Shown: in pieces, positions 1 through 11,564 of the stretch
How the letters are laid out: the number at the start of each line of letters is the position of its first letter
Numbering within the stretch: the first letter of the stretch is position 1
Source: Zarea fungicola
Taxonomy: Eukaryota; Ascomycota; Sordariomycetes; Hypocreales; Cordycipitaceae
Reading direction: 5' to 3'
DNA length: 64,000 bases
Assembly (NCBI GenBank): GCA_900169235.1
Contig: FWCC01000016.1
Coordinates: 124,001-188,000, forward strand
Translations under genes and position numbers: made by a program
The notes under the pieces: model-generated
Database searches by the model: none
What the model was told of the DNA's origin: nothing
The model's input: the letters and a program-made list of their open reading frames with translations, nothing else

Positions 1-2456
1 TGCTTGCCTCTCTCGCCGACACTGCACTTCAGGGCACCCAGACCAACATGGAATATCTCGCCAAGATTGTGTCATCGGAGCTGTTTATTAATGGCCAGAC
101 ATTGACAAATTCATTATCTGCATTCAAATTTGAGAGTTGTTCACTGCAAGTGCAAGACCCTGGTGTACTCACCACTCTGCAAGACTATCCAGGTCGCATC
201 AATGTTGGTCATGGTATACCTCCCGGTGGGCCCATGGATGACCTCAGCTCCAGAGTCGCAAATATTCTGGTTGGAAATGATCCTGGAACTGAACTTCTCG
301 AAGTTACCCTGGTCGGACCCGAGTTGTTGTTCCATGAGGCTGCTGTGGTGGCCGTATGTGGCGCTGAACTGCCTCTCACAATTGACGGAAACCAGCAGCC
401 ATCGTGGTCTAGGATCGTTATCGACAAAGGCCAAACCTTGAAACTTGGAAGAGTTGCAGCAGACGGTACTCGCGCCTATCTAGCTGTGAAAGGTGGATTC
501 CCACAAGTTCCAATGTTTCTCGGATCTAAATCAACGGCTCCCGAGCTCGGTTTTGGTGGCGTTCAAGGGAGGAAGCTGCAAACTAATGACATCCTCGCCC
601 TTGATCCTGATTCGGGACGTTGGGCAAAAGAGGCTACAGCCTTATCCATACCGAAAGGCAGGGTCCCGAGTATCAACGTCGATACAGCGGTTACCGTTTG
701 CTGCATCGACGGTCCGTACGGGTCTGAAGACATCCTTACGCCCGAGGGCCAGTCAACCCTTTACGATTCTGAATGGACTGTGAGCCACAACAGCAGTCGA
801 AGTGGTGTACGTCTGCAAGGTCCCCGATTGAAATGGGCTCGCACGTCAGGTGGCGGGGGCGGATCTCACCCATCCAATGTCTTTGACTACGGCTATCCAA
901 ACGGTGGAGTGAACTTTACTGGCGAGTCACCGATTATTTTCGCTCACGACCGGCCTGATTTGGGAGGCTTTGCATGCCCAACCACAGTATGCTCCGCAGA
1001 GATGTGGAAGATTGGGCAACTTAAAACGGGCAATAGGATACGGTTCCGGTCCATCTCATATGACGACGCGCTTAATATTTCAAAGAAAAAGGACGAATAT
1101 CTAGACGCTATCAGAGTGTATGCAAATGGTGGCCCTTGTACCATTCCTTTACCGCATCTTGAAGTTGAAAAAGCACCTCCGTCCTCAATCATGCTTCAAA
1201 AATTAGCTTCCAGCGCTCATCCAGCGGTGACCTACCGGCAAGGCGGTGACACCAGCATCATCATCGAATATGGGGAGCAAGTCCCCGACTTGCGAAACAC
1301 CACGTGTGTCCAGCTTCTCGCACGGGGCCTCGCGGCTGCCCAACTTCCTGGGGTACGAGGAGAGACCAACTTCGCCACACTTACTGTTCGCTTCGACCCG
1401 CGCGAAACCGTTAGAGCTGACCTCCTGGCTCATCTCCTCCAGCTGGATAGTGAAATTGGAGAAATTACCGGCGTTAAGATACCCGCAAGGCAAGTCAGGC
1501 TGCCGGTCTGTCTCGACCATTCCTCATTCGCCGAGTCCGCACAGCGATATATGGAGAATATACGGCCCACAGCAGCCTACATGCCAGATAATGTGGAATA
1601 TCTCCGCAAGAATAATGCTTTAGCCTCTCGCCAAGATGTATTCGACTCCCTCCTCAAGACGCCTTGGCTCACTGTTGCCGTCGGGTTTTTTGTCGGAACT
1701 CCCATCCTGTACCCGCTCGATCCATGGCGTGTACTCACTGGCCAAAAGTATAACCCCACGCGCGTGTACACTCCAAGAGGTTCAGTTGGGCTTGGTGGCT
1801 CTCTGGTTGCTATATACCCCGTCGCAGCGCCAGGAGGATACCAACTGATGGGTCGCACGCTTGGCGGTTGGGACGCTGGAGGGAACCGACCGGGTTTCTC
1901 TTCAGACCGCCCATGGCTGTTCAACCAACTTGACCTGGTGCAGTTTTACGAGGTATCAGAAGAAGAGTTCAGCAAGATTGAACAAGATTTTGAAGTTGGG
2001 CGGTTCGTCTTTGACATCACACCGACGACGATAAACATGGACGAGTATATTGCCCAGTTTGACGAAGCAGCGAGCGATCCAGAGTATCAAGCGTGGAGGA
2101 AGAGAAAGGAAAAATCATCGGATGAAATGGCACAAATCGAGGAGAGATTATATGAGGAATGGATGGAGGCTAAGAAGGCGGCTACGACTGATGCTGGCGA
2201 AGAAGACGGGGACGAGGATTCGGATAGCAACACTCTGATCAAGTCCCCAGTTGATGCCAACGTTTGGAAAATACTTGTCAAAGAGGGCGATGTCCTAGAG
2301 AATGGGCAGACTGTAGCGATACTTGAGGCCATGAAGATGGAAATAAGCATCATGGCTGGCGAGGACGCAGCGGGTAGTGTCGTAACGGCGGTTCTGCAAC
2401 CTCCGGGTAGTATTGTAAGTCCAGGTAAAGCACTTATAAGGACCAAGAAAAACTAG
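1..2456 (+). CDS. Urea carboxylase / urea amidolyase, C-terminal part (5' end outside window)
   Basis: Biotin-dependent enzyme that carboxylates urea to allophanate with ATP and bicarbonate; in fungi usually part of urea amidolyase (DUR1,2). The reading frame is already open at base 3 and the residues before the first ATG (48) match the end of the biotin carboxylase domain, so the gene begins upstream and 48 is not a true start. Counting from that ATG, domains in order are an allophanate hydrolase subunit 2-type (KipA-like) domain at about 35-340, a subunit 1-type (KipI-like) domain at about 375-600, an acidic linker near 720, and a C-terminal biotinyl domain. The biotin-accepting lysine lies in EAMKMEI, codon 2334-2336. 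Stop at 2454-2456. Whether an amidase half (allophanate hydrolase) is also encoded upstream cannot be seen. Family call is sure; fused or stand-alone form is unknown. Confidence 0.93.
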   Translation, partial: LASLADTALQGTQTNMEYLAKIVSSELFINGQTLTNSLSAFKFESCSLQVQDPGVLTTLQDYPGRINVGHGIPPGGPMDDLSSRVANILVGNDPGTELLEVTLVGPELLFHEAAVVAVCGAELPLTIDGNQQPSWSRIVIDKGQTLKLGRVAADGTRAYLAVKGGFPQVPMFLGSKSTAPELGFGGVQGRKLQTNDILALDPDSGRWAKEATALSIPKGRVPSINVDTAVTVCCIDGPYGSEDILTPEGQSTLYDSEWTVSHNSSRSGVRLQGPRLKWARTSGGGGGSHPSNVFDYGYPNGGVNFTGESPIIFAHDRPDLGGFACPTTVCSAEMWKIGQLKTGNRIRFRSISYDDALNISKKKDEYLDAIRVYANGGPCTIPLPHLEVEKAPPSSIMLQKLASSAHPAVTYRQGGDTSIIIEYGEQVPDLRNTTCVQLLARGLAAAQLPGVRGETNFATLTVRFDPRETVRADLLAHLLQLDSEIGEITGVKIPARQVRLPVCLDHSSFAESAQRYMENIRPTAAYMPDNVEYLRKNNALASRQDVFDSLLKTPWLTVAVGFFVGTPILYPLDPWRVLTGQKYNPTRVYTPRGSVGLGGSLVAIYPVAAPGGYQLMGRTLGGWDAGGNRPGFSSDRPWLFNQLDLVQFYEVSEEEFSKIEQDFEVGRFVFDITPTTINMDEYIAQFDEAASDPEYQAWRKRKEKSSDEMAQIEERLYEEWMEAKKAATTDAGEEDGDEDSDSNTLIKSPVDANVWKILVKEGDVLENGQTVAILEAMKMEISIMAGEDAAGSVVTAVLQPPGSIVSPGKALIRTKKN

Positions 2457-3217
2457 TAATGCCCTAGAAAACTGGGCCGGGAAATTATAGTATATTATCT
2501 ATTAGGTTTGCAGAGGCTCATCCTACGTAATGTCTCACGTCAACGTATTGTATTTGCGTAGGTGGAAGGGAGATTCAGCTGCTGTTTCTCCATCCAAGCA
2601 GAAAGTCTCATGACATACTGGTCTTAACAGCTCATTAAATTCATCAAATTCTATAGTAGCAACCTTTTAAATAGAGGAAAGAGAAAATCAAGTCTTCGGC
2701 ATTGATCTCAGCCCTCGCCTGTGCATTCTTCAGCCGCATAGCTGCCACCATGTGCTCAAAATCGAGCAAAACAGCCGCCGCGCTCATCTAATAATTCAGA
2801 CACAATTTGTTAACAAACATTAATCTATTCCCTAGTTGTTTAAATTAACATAAAATATTTGGCAGCTGCAGGTAACTGCATCCATTGATTGTCTAAAGCC
2901 TCCGTCACGTGGTTGCTGATAATTGAGGCGCCCGCTATGGAGCAAAGGCCGATGACATCCACACTCTTTCATAACTCGAATTTGAATACTGAGGCGACGT
3001 CGATTTACTCATCAGCAATCGATTCGTGTTCATCTCATTCCGGCTTGCCGGTTCATTCTGACTACACCAGTCATCGCGTCTTGTATTCTAAAGAAGAGAA
3101 ACACGCTCATCGCCTCTTTCGGTCGCCAGCATCACGCCTGTAGATATCTCGGCATAGGCGCACCGCCCATGATTGGGGCTTGTCCCATTAACCCAGGCGC
3201 GGTGGCCGTTCTTTAAT
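2457..3217. other. Intergenic region, no gene seen
   Basis: Tandem spacer between the urea enzyme and the transcription factor gene. It is AT-rich around 2600-2870, consistent with 3' UTR and promoter sequence. A short open frame at 2889-3143 has no recognisable protein content. Confidence 0.6.
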
Positions 3218-5926
3218 ATGGGTGGACGACCGCGAGTCCCTGTGGCTCCGTGTAAATATTGCGACCGCAGCTTTAAGCGGCGGGAACATCTTGAACGACA
3301 CTTACGTACACGTGAGTGGCATCTTCATCATTAATACGCTGATCTATTTATATCTAATTAAACGCCAGACACGAGAGAGAGACCATTTGAATGTGGTTGC
3401 GGTCGCATGTTCTCCAGACAGTAGGCATTCATATCACCCCCAATTCTCCAGCCGCATCAGTTGAGGTGGATGCTGACTCGATTCTTTTCGTCACTCTCCT
3501 TGTGTAGGGACTTGCTCACTCGTCACTACCGACTCGCTCAATGTCCAGGCGCTCCAACTATCTCGGAGGCATCACGCCAAGACGAAGGACATCTTCTGGT
3601 CAACTTTTCTACTGCCAGTCCTTCGTCCCCCCTGTCATCTGCCGGTCTGTCATCTTCTTCACAGCAGCTTGATGGCAGCCACGGTGCCGACGCAACCATG
3701 CTGGCGTCCGAGTCTACAACTGCCCGGGCTTTCAACAGCAGATTGAATCCAAGAAATTACGCAGCTCTCCAACCGCGCGACAGGCCGCCAACAACACAGA
3801 CTCCTATCGTGCAGACGACTAATTCAAGTTTTGGCAATATTACAGCTGCAAACCAGCTGTCACCTGTTCGAGACCAGCAGATGGCCATGCAAATAGTGAT
3901 CGAGAACGACGTTGTCGGTCTGCAGGCTATTCAGGCGGAAACATTTCCTGCTGATTTTATGCCCAATGAGGCAGATATGATAGACGATTACGACTACCTC
4001 AGAGGTGTCTTTTCTCCCTCCATAAACCACGACCTGTTCATGAGTGATCTGCCTGGTTTCTATGAGCCGTTGCCCAACATGGAGGGCTCTGCGACGCAGA
4101 ACTCACCTCCAGCAAGGACTGTCATAACTCCAAACCCGCAACTGAAGCAGACGCCTCTGGCTGCCATGCCATCTACAGTGCAGCTAAACCAAGGCACATC
4201 AGACCTTATTGGCCAGAGCCCAGCGCAGATCCGAGGGTCGCTGGATGCCATTGATGATATTGCCGCCTCGAATCCTTGGACCATTTCTTCATCTGCCTAC
4301 ACAAGGCTTCAGACCGAGGTTAATAAGTACACAGATGTGCTGCCAGAGCCATTTACTCTTCCCAGTCGGCAAAAATTGTCGAGATTCATTGCCAGCTGGA
4401 TGCGTGGCTATCATCCCCATCTACCATTTCTCCATATCCCTACTGCCAGTATCGATTCAATGAAGCCAATGTTGATACTAACCCTAGCAGCCACTGGCTC
4501 CTTTTACGGATTCGAGCACACTGAAGGGTATCCGATGTACTTTCTTGCCAAAGCAATGATCATCAAAGAACTAGAACGACGTCGACAACGGGCCACTGTA
4601 CGTTTACTTCGGGGTCTACCCCAGTATGCTGAGCTGCCATCGCACCATTCGGTCTCTCCATCAAGAAACCCGTCATTGTACTCCCCATCGCAACCTGTCG
4701 CCTTCGATCTTGAGCTCCTCCAGGCCCTGTTAGTTCTCATTATGACCATGTCTTGGCTGGACGGCCCGTTTGCAGAGGAAGCATTAGCGATGAGCAGCCA
4801 GCTGTCGGCTCTCACTCGTGAAGCTCTGTCACAAGCACCGCTGCAGGACAATGATGTCACAAGTTGGACGCAGTGGGGGAAAGAAGAAGAGAGAAGAAGA
4901 ACAATCTTTGCGTCATACTTTACTCTTAACATTCAGACCATTTGCTTCAACGTTCCGCCCCAACTAACAAACTCTGAAATAAAACTTCCCCTTCCCTGCT
5001 CCGAGGCCGACTTCAGAGCCCCAACCGCAAGCGCATGGCACAGCATCAAACGTATCAATACCGCTGAGCAGCGCGACTATCAGCAGTGCCTCAAGCAGCT
5101 CCTCTCCGGAAAACCGCTCAACCTCGCGCCGACTGAAATCTCGGAGTTTGGCACCTACCTTCTCGTCCAAAGTCTCCTCATGCAGATATACTTTGAGCGG
5201 CAAGCTGTCACACCGCTGCTCGGCACGTCGCAGAGCCTTGACGCCTCCACTATTGCCCTCTACGACAAGGCCCTCAGTGCATGGCAGTCATGCTGGGACT
5301 CGGCAATTGAATCCACGCTCGACCCGTCCACCTCCCCCAACGGGCCCCTTGCTTTCAACTCGGCCGCCGTCCTCCGCCTCGCGCACACTCACCTCGGCGC
5401 GGGGCTCCAGCACCACTGCGAGCTCCTCACGCGCGACCCCGAAGTCCTCGCGCAGGCCTTTGAGCCGCACCGCAACCCGATCCCGCTCCGCGCAACCCAC
5501 CTCACGCGGACCGTGTTCCACGCCGTCTGCGCGCTGCGCATCCCCGTGCGCGTGGGCATCGCGTATGTCGCCCGCGGCCGCACCGGCCATTGGAGCGTGC
5601 AGCATGCCATTAGCAACTTTACCTGCGCGCTGCTGCTGACGCATTGGCTGGAGAACATGCACACGCTGGTCGCGACCGAGGGCCTCGAGGCGCTGCTGTC
5701 CGAGGAGAGAAGGCTGCTATCGACGATTGAGCGGTTGATTGAGGAGACTCATCTGGAGAGTGAGCTGGGACCCAAGGACATGTCTCCGGATCGGATCCGA
5801 CGGTTGAGCATCGCGGCGCTGCGGTTGTGGGCAGAGACGTGCAAGGGCATTCAGGTGTACGAGATTGTGCATGTCGTCGGGGAGACGCTTTCTATAGCAG
5901 CGGACACCATTGAAAGGCGATTATAA
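3218..5926 (+). CDS. C2H2 zinc finger transcription factor with fungal-specific regulatory domain
   Basis: Predicted nuclear DNA-binding regulator of 854 aa. Exons 3218-3311, 3369-3420 and 3508-5926; the joined length is a multiple of three. Introns start GTGAGT and GTAGGC and end CAG and TAG. The spliced N-terminus has one canonical C2H2 finger (C12, C15, H28, H32) followed by CGCGRMFSRQ DLLTRH, a second finger with Cys-x-Cys and only one clear histidine. Both introns fall inside the finger region, so the first ATG and the finger appear only after splicing. The middle of the protein, around LPSRQKLSRFIASWMRGYHP and the following 250 residues, matches the fungal-specific transcription factor domain (PF04082 type), as in Klf1-like regulators. 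The region between is Ser/Pro/Gln-rich. Converges on the kinase gene 163 bp downstream. Target genes are not predictable. Confidence 0.9.
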
Positions 5927-6089
5927 GGATAATGCTAAGAAAAATTTCTAAATATATGCAGACAGCTTCTGTACGACTTGTATGATAAATATTATTTTCG
6001 TTTTATTTCATCTTCATGTTCGTTTCATGGTCTCGCCCACCAAGGAGCCTCCGCGCCGAGCCTTCCATTGCCTCCGCCGCCTACTCAGC

Positions 6090-7889
6090 CTATTCCTTCC
6101 TCGACACCAGTATTTGCCCCGACTCCACTGGAGCATTGCCCGTCGGGCGATGTAAATGACACCAAGGTCCACCGTCTGTTCTCTGTAAAAGTCCATCTTC
6201 ACTCCCCTCCAACAGCCCCGCCGCCGTCGGCCTCTTGGCGGGATCTCTATTCAAGCATGCCTCCATGGTCCGTAACATCGCCTCTGGGACACGTCTCGCA
6301 CCAAAGCCATGCCTCTCCAGCTCAATCACACACGTTGGGTCAACAATGGCCATGAGCTTGGGTCCCATGCCGTGAATATGAGCAAAGGGTTGCCGGCCGT
6401 AGACCATGAGGTGCAGAACGCAGCCTAGACTCCACATATCACTCGGCTTGCCAAAGCGCACACATCGACTGCTGCTGCTCCCTGGGTCCCCACTGGGGCC
6501 GCCTCGGCCACTCAGCATTTTGAGTGTTTCGGGTGCCATATAGTTTGGTGTTCCTGCCTGATGATCCGAGTACACATTGACTGTGTCATCTGGTAGGTTG
6601 TGTGCGATGCCAAAGTCAACAATCTTGAGAACGCCATTTACAGAGACGAAGTTGGCGGGTTTGATATCAGAGTGGACAACATCGACGGCGTGAATCGCGG
6701 CAATGCAGCGGAGCATCTCGCGCCAGTAGTAGGCGGCAAATACGGGATCAAACATTTTTTCCTGTTCCATACGTTTTTTGATGAGATTTTCCAGATCAAT
6801 TTGTCCCAGCTCCATGATCTGGAAAAAAACAATCAAAGCGTTAGTTTTTATGCTGTAAAGCCTTTCTATAAAGAAATCTCCGTATATCAATCAGTTGTGT
6901 ATTGGAAAAATAGAATGACTTACTATATGAATCGCATTCTTGGACTCGGCTACGCACCAATCCTTGAGATAGGCAACGCGATCCGTCGCTCTTAAGCTTT
7001 GTAATAGGGCAACTTCATTGCGAATCTGGCGTATAGCTCGCTGATCCAGTGATGCGAATGGAACCGCTTTAAATGCCCATGTCTTCATATCGGGCGACAG
7101 CACTGTGTAGACGCGGCCGCTACCGCCTCTACCCAGCTTGTTCAGGATTCTATAGGAGATGCCGTTGACAACAATTTTCCTATGCTTGGTAGGGGCTGCC
7201 CGAGCTCTCTCATCATCTGCATTGACAGTCACTGCGGGAATAGCGACGTCAGGCACATTTGCAGCAGTCGGCGGAGGCGGCGCCGGCCGTTGTCGAGGCG
7301 GTGAAGGGGTTTTTGCAACGTGCTTAGGCTTGGAAATGACAACCTTTCGCATCGGTTTCTCAAGGGAGCTGGATGACGGGCTCTCCACTGCCGTTGGTGG
7401 TGATGGCTGCCGCCTGGATGCATCATCGGGACTGCTCTGTAATTGGTCATCTTCTGCTTGCTCGCGATATGACGCCCGACGACGGTCATTGGGCGGCGCG
7501 GGGCCAAGTTCCTCCTCGCATTCATCCCCACGCTCCAAAGCGGTATCCTCTACCTCAGATTGTAAAAGCCTTCGCGGCCTTCTTGGTGGCTTTTGTAAGG
7601 ATGTAAACTTGGGACCAAGTGACACCTTATCTCCGCCCACCGTTTCCGCAGCGTTCCCATCCTTGAACCGGCCATTACCATCCCTCTCCCTCACGGCATC
7701 TGCGTTTTCCTTAGTACCAAGCTCGCGCCTGCTTCCAAGATTTCTTCGCTGATGATAACTCGCCCTTTTATCCTGCGTCGCAGTGCCGGTAGGGTCCAGA
7801 TCCGCAAGGAGCGCCTCTGTAACGGCGTTGAGTCGAAGATGCGGGATAGACAGCTCCTCGTCGGAGCTGTCTCGCGTGAGGTCATCCAT
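6090..7889 (-). CDS. MPS1: MPS1/TTK-type dual-specificity protein kinase
   Basis: Spindle assembly checkpoint and spindle pole kinase family; phosphorylates kinetochore substrates at unattached kinetochores. Exons are complement 6924-7889 and 6090-6818; the intron has GTAAGT and TTTCCAG ends. Product 564 aa. The first 240 residues are disordered and basic. The kinase domain starts near 242 with the glycine loop GRGGSG (about 253-258), the ATP lysine in WAFKAV (about 274), the catalytic loop HSDIKPANF (about 371-379) and DFG (about 390-392). The HSDIKPAN loop and the AGTPNYMAPE activation segment are characteristic of Mps1. ATG 7889 is the first in-frame ATG. An alternative start at 7975 spliced to 7866 also stays in frame (see findings). 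The protein ends soon after the kinase domain. Confidence 0.9.
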
Positions 7890-8927
7890 TCGTTTGCGGT
7901 TGATATATTGTTTATGTCGCAGAGATCCCACGGGATTGAGTCTTTGTCTCACGTCGGGTCGATATCTGTTGCCATATTCTCTCAATCACCTGGATGTTGA
8001 CGCGTAGGACGAGCTCGGATCGTGTCTGGCGAGAATGGCGGCCTACTCGCGCGCGCCCCACCTTCTCTGTCACACCCCGTCACTTCCCTAGCAAACAGTA
8101 GAAAGATAATTGGGCAAAATTCGAATATCTCCCATGAGAACCAGGAGAATTCTATAAAATAAATATAGAAAAAATCTCTTATATGAATAAAAGTTCTAAT
8201 AAAGGGAATAGACTGTGCACTCTGTCCAACTTTAAACAGCCGCATCCATCCAAATTCTCGATTTTTCTCGGCAAAGCTAAGTATTTTATTTAAACTTACA
8301 CCACTACATGCAGTACATCATTGAGATACTCTCGTTACACTGAAATTGATTACAAAATGAAAGTTTTTACGCGCCAGATAAGAGACCTGTAGACTGTACA
8401 GTGTGGTGTTCGGAAGCCGCCCCACCAAAAGCAGCATTCCCGCGACATGCAGAGTAGCAACCTACATGTCTCTTTCACTTCCGTTTCTTCAGCAGTTCAC
8501 AAGGGTTAGAATTCAATACATAGAATCAACATTAAAAAACTGACCCACAGGTCATATATGAATTAAGATTACTGCAGATAGATCTCGCTAATAGATAGTA
8601 ACTACGGAAATTAGGGTAACGTTGCAAGGTTTGGGCGAAAAAGGGTATATCTCGATTGCATCCGACAGTTTTATTTGACGAGCCAAGCCCGTCAAGATAA
8701 CTCGGGAACTGACATAGAAAATTGAGAGTAACAAACGATTGAGAATGGCGGGAAATATACAGCGCCACTTGCCATGAGGGCGGTACAGAGACAAATTTTG
8801 CGGTATGGGTATCCAAAAAAAAAAAAAAAAGCCTCAGTCAAGTCTATGGTCGAAACCATCATGATCTGTCGTGTCGTCGTAGAATATGTACCGGTATTAT
8901 AAAGGAATGTATAAAGAAGGTTGCGTT
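7890..8927. other. Intergenic region, no gene seen
   Basis: Contains the leader of the MPS1-type gene on the minus strand, with an 8-codon uORF at complement 7949-7975, and the probable 3' UTR of the next minus-strand gene. There is a 16-base A run at 8815-8830. Nothing else is recognised. Confidence 0.55.
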
Positions 8928-11564
8928 TTAGTCGTCATCGCCCCACCACCCTGGCTCGTTGATCATCGGCGCAGGGCCAACGGCGCTGAGCCGCGCCATG
9001 CTGCTCAGTGTCGTTCGGATCTGGGGAACGGCGGGGAAAGCGTCGGGTGAGATGGGGCTGTCTGGTCTTGGAATATCTTCCTCGTGGTGCTCTAATTCAC
9101 CATCCTCCGGAACAGAGGCCATGGCACTGGGCGAGCGATACGAGCGATCAACGCGTTTGCCGTCAGAAACTGATTTGGAGGACGATGAAGAAATATGAGA
9201 TGGCGTACTGTGTCTCAGGGGCGAGTTCAAATCCAATGAGTCCGAGTGCTCGCTTTGTAACGAAGGTATGCCGAGATATCCAAATTCAGAGAACTCCGTC
9301 ATGTCAGGACTCGGCTCGGGCTCGAGATTGTCCAGAAACAGCAGAACATCATGTTGCTCTGGTTCTTGATGCTGAAGACTAGGTCGTTTCAGGATGCCTT
9401 TCAGTGGAGGCTGGTTCGATGGTGCAGGCGCAAGTGATGATATGCGCGTATCCGCTACATTCTCGTGGTCTCCGTAGAGGCTATCCTGAGAGATCCTGTC
9501 CGTGGTCGTTGTAGAGGCGAGACTGCTCATGCTGGCTGATGCGTTTATCGCGTTGTCAACGTGGCTAGGCTTTCGAGCAGTCGGCGGAGCAGGGAAGCCA
9601 AAATCAAACATGGTTTCTGGTGATGTCCCTTTCGCGCTTTCGTCATCCTCATCTGTTTCGTTAGATAACTCTTCAGTGAAATTTCGAGGCCGTTCTTCAG
9701 TCATGCCGACAGATTTCTTCTTATTATGTTGCTTTTTCTTTTGTCTGAGGGCAGAAAGCAGCATTTCTTCTTGTCGGGTCACAGCCATGTATCTGTTCTG
9801 GCTACCGGTCCCGTCGATTGAAGATCGAGCAGATCGAATATAAAAATCGACAGAGGTGGGACTGAGAGGTGGTGTCAATTGCTCAGGAGCTGTCTGTGAG
9901 AGACTGGGCGGAAGACTAGGCTGCGTTGTTGAAATCTGCGGCAGGCTTGCGGAAGATGATGCTGTTGTTTCGGAGGTGTCATCTTCTCCGTATTCAACAC
10001 GAGAGGGGCGGCGACCGGCAACCATTATCACGGCCGTTGCCTCCTGAATGTAGTTGTTGCTGTTCTGAAAAACAGAAGAACTTGATATATCAGACATTAA
10101 GGACGCGCGGCAAGAGGGCCCACCGTCGGTGTATGGCGTACTTGATCGCGAGTCCACAGGAACCCGAATGGCAGTTTCGGTACTCAGTCTGCTGTTGTTG
10201 GGGATAGTGATGTATGTATTTGCGGATGCGAAGCTTGCTCGTTTCGAATTGCGGATTGGTCTATGCTCCGAGGCCTGGGAAGGTGCTCTCGAGGACTGGC
10301 TACGTGAGACAGTGCGCGGCGACACACTTGGGGTTGACGTGCGTTGGCTCGAAATTGAGCCTCCTGTCAGGGATTTCTGCGACTTCTGGGATGGCGTAGT
10401 TTCCGGGTCATCTTCCGAGTCAGACGACAGCATCAACATGCTGGTCTCTTTCAGGTCCGGGCGTTCAACTGGGTTGGAGCTCTTTGAGCGCCTAGAGCCT
10501 GCGGTCAACTTACTTGCGACACTGTTGGATCGTTGCTGTGCCGCTGCCGGTGTCAGACCTGTTGTGAATGGTGTCTGTGGTGTTGTCGGTACGGAATCAT
10601 TCAACCAAAACATTTCCGACGAGCCGCCCAGGGCTTGGTAGGAGTCTTGGTTAGACGTTTGACTCTGTAATGGCCTGTCCTTCTCTTCCACTACGAGATC
10701 TTCCTCCTCATTTCGTTTCTCCGCGTTACCCGACTGCATCAGTTGGCGGAGGGTCATCTGCTCGTAATGATCATACAGGGAAGGGATTTCCCTTGTAGAA
10801 CTGCCGCGACGTTGGCCGCTTCCAGCTGTACGAGGACGCTCTTCTGCAACAGTGGGTGACAGCAGGCTATCTTTTGTGCTGCGCTTCTGGATCCTGCGGC
10901 CCTTTCCAGTCGAAGGCAGGAAATGCAGCATGGACGGAGACCTGCCACCGCTGTCGAGATCATCGGCCAAGGTTCCATCGGTACGCAATTGACCGGTGCC
11001 TTTCCGGGAGAGTCGAGAGGCAGCGCGCAAGTTGGAGAAGTCGAGCACAGGCGGTTTCTTTTTCATTCTGGGATCAGTGGGACTTTCCAGGTCCAACATA
11101 TGATGAACTTTTGATGGAACGCCCTTGCACATGGCCAAGGCAGACGTCTGCTGGGTAATAGCAATTGGCTGTTTCGACTTGTCATACCATGACCGTATGG
11201 TGGACGAGGACTGTGTCTTGCGCAGGCTGCGGGTCATGTCACTGAAGGATTTGTCCGTGTCACTATCAAGACCGTTGGCCTCGAGAATGGCTGGCAGAAT
11301 GTCCGATTCATTGGCCCAGTCGTCATCGGAAGGGGCGATTGCTACGTGGTGATCCGAAGAGCCATCTTCGGTGCTAATATAGCTAGGAACGGTGCTGGCG
11401 CCTGTGCCACCGCTGAAGCCTGATGATGCGTCGTCCCATGGCTTGGGTGAGTCTATGCTCATTGGTGTTGAGCCAAGGATTTTGTGCGCCTTGCTCATTG
11501 GCTCCGCAAGAACCAATTGCGGTGGTGCTTTCTTGCGGCTCTTGGAAAAGGTAAAGCGAGCCAT
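8928..11564 (-). CDS. Large disordered Ser/Thr-rich protein of unknown function
   Basis: Single-exon frame of 878 aa starting at the ATG in the context MARFTFSKSRKKAPP. The open frame runs 10 codons further upstream, but only to a TTG, so the ATG at 11562-11564 is preferred. I do not recognise a domain. The sequence is rich in Ser, Thr, Pro, Asp and Glu with many SP/TP and RxxS-like sites, so it looks like an intrinsically disordered phosphoprotein. There are short conserved-looking blocks: the basic N-terminus, SRLSRKGTGQLRTDG near 200, and a basic QEEMLLSALRQKKK segment near 600 that could form a helix. It lacks a signal peptide and membrane segments. Long uninterrupted length and good third-position bias support a real gene; function is unknown. 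Confidence 0.8.
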   Translation of the reverse strand: MARFTFSKSRKKAPPQLVLAEPMSKAHKILGSTPMSIDSPKPWDDASSGFSGGTGASTVPSYISTEDGSSDHHVAIAPSDDDWANESDILPAILEANGLDSDTDKSFSDMTRSLRKTQSSSTIRSWYDKSKQPIAITQQTSALAMCKGVPSKVHHMLDLESPTDPRMKKKPPVLDFSNLRAASRLSRKGTGQLRTDGTLADDLDSGGRSPSMLHFLPSTGKGRRIQKRSTKDSLLSPTVAEERPRTAGSGQRRGSSTREIPSLYDHYEQMTLRQLMQSGNAEKRNEEEDLVVEEKDRPLQSQTSNQDSYQALGGSSEMFWLNDSVPTTPQTPFTTGLTPAAAQQRSNSVASKLTAGSRRSKSSNPVERPDLKETSMLMLSSDSEDDPETTPSQKSQKSLTGGSISSQRTSTPSVSPRTVSRSQSSRAPSQASEHRPIRNSKRASFASANTYITIPNNSRLSTETAIRVPVDSRSSTPYTDGGPSCRASLMSDISSSSVFQNSNNYIQEATAVIMVAGRRPSRVEYGEDDTSETTASSSASLPQISTTQPSLPPSLSQTAPEQLTPPLSPTSVDFYIRSARSSIDGTGSQNRYMAVTRQEEMLLSALRQKKKQHNKKKSVGMTEERPRNFTEELSNETDEDDESAKGTSPETMFDFGFPAPPTARKPSHVDNAINASASMSSLASTTTTDRISQDSLYGDHENVADTRISSLAPAPSNQPPLKGILKRPSLQHQEPEQHDVLLFLDNLEPEPSPDMTEFSEFGYLGIPSLQSEHSDSLDLNSPLRHSTPSHISSSSSKSVSDGKRVDRSYRSPSAMASVPEDGELEHHEEDIPRPDSPISPDAFPAVPQIRTTLSSMARLSAVGPAPMINEPGWWGDDD

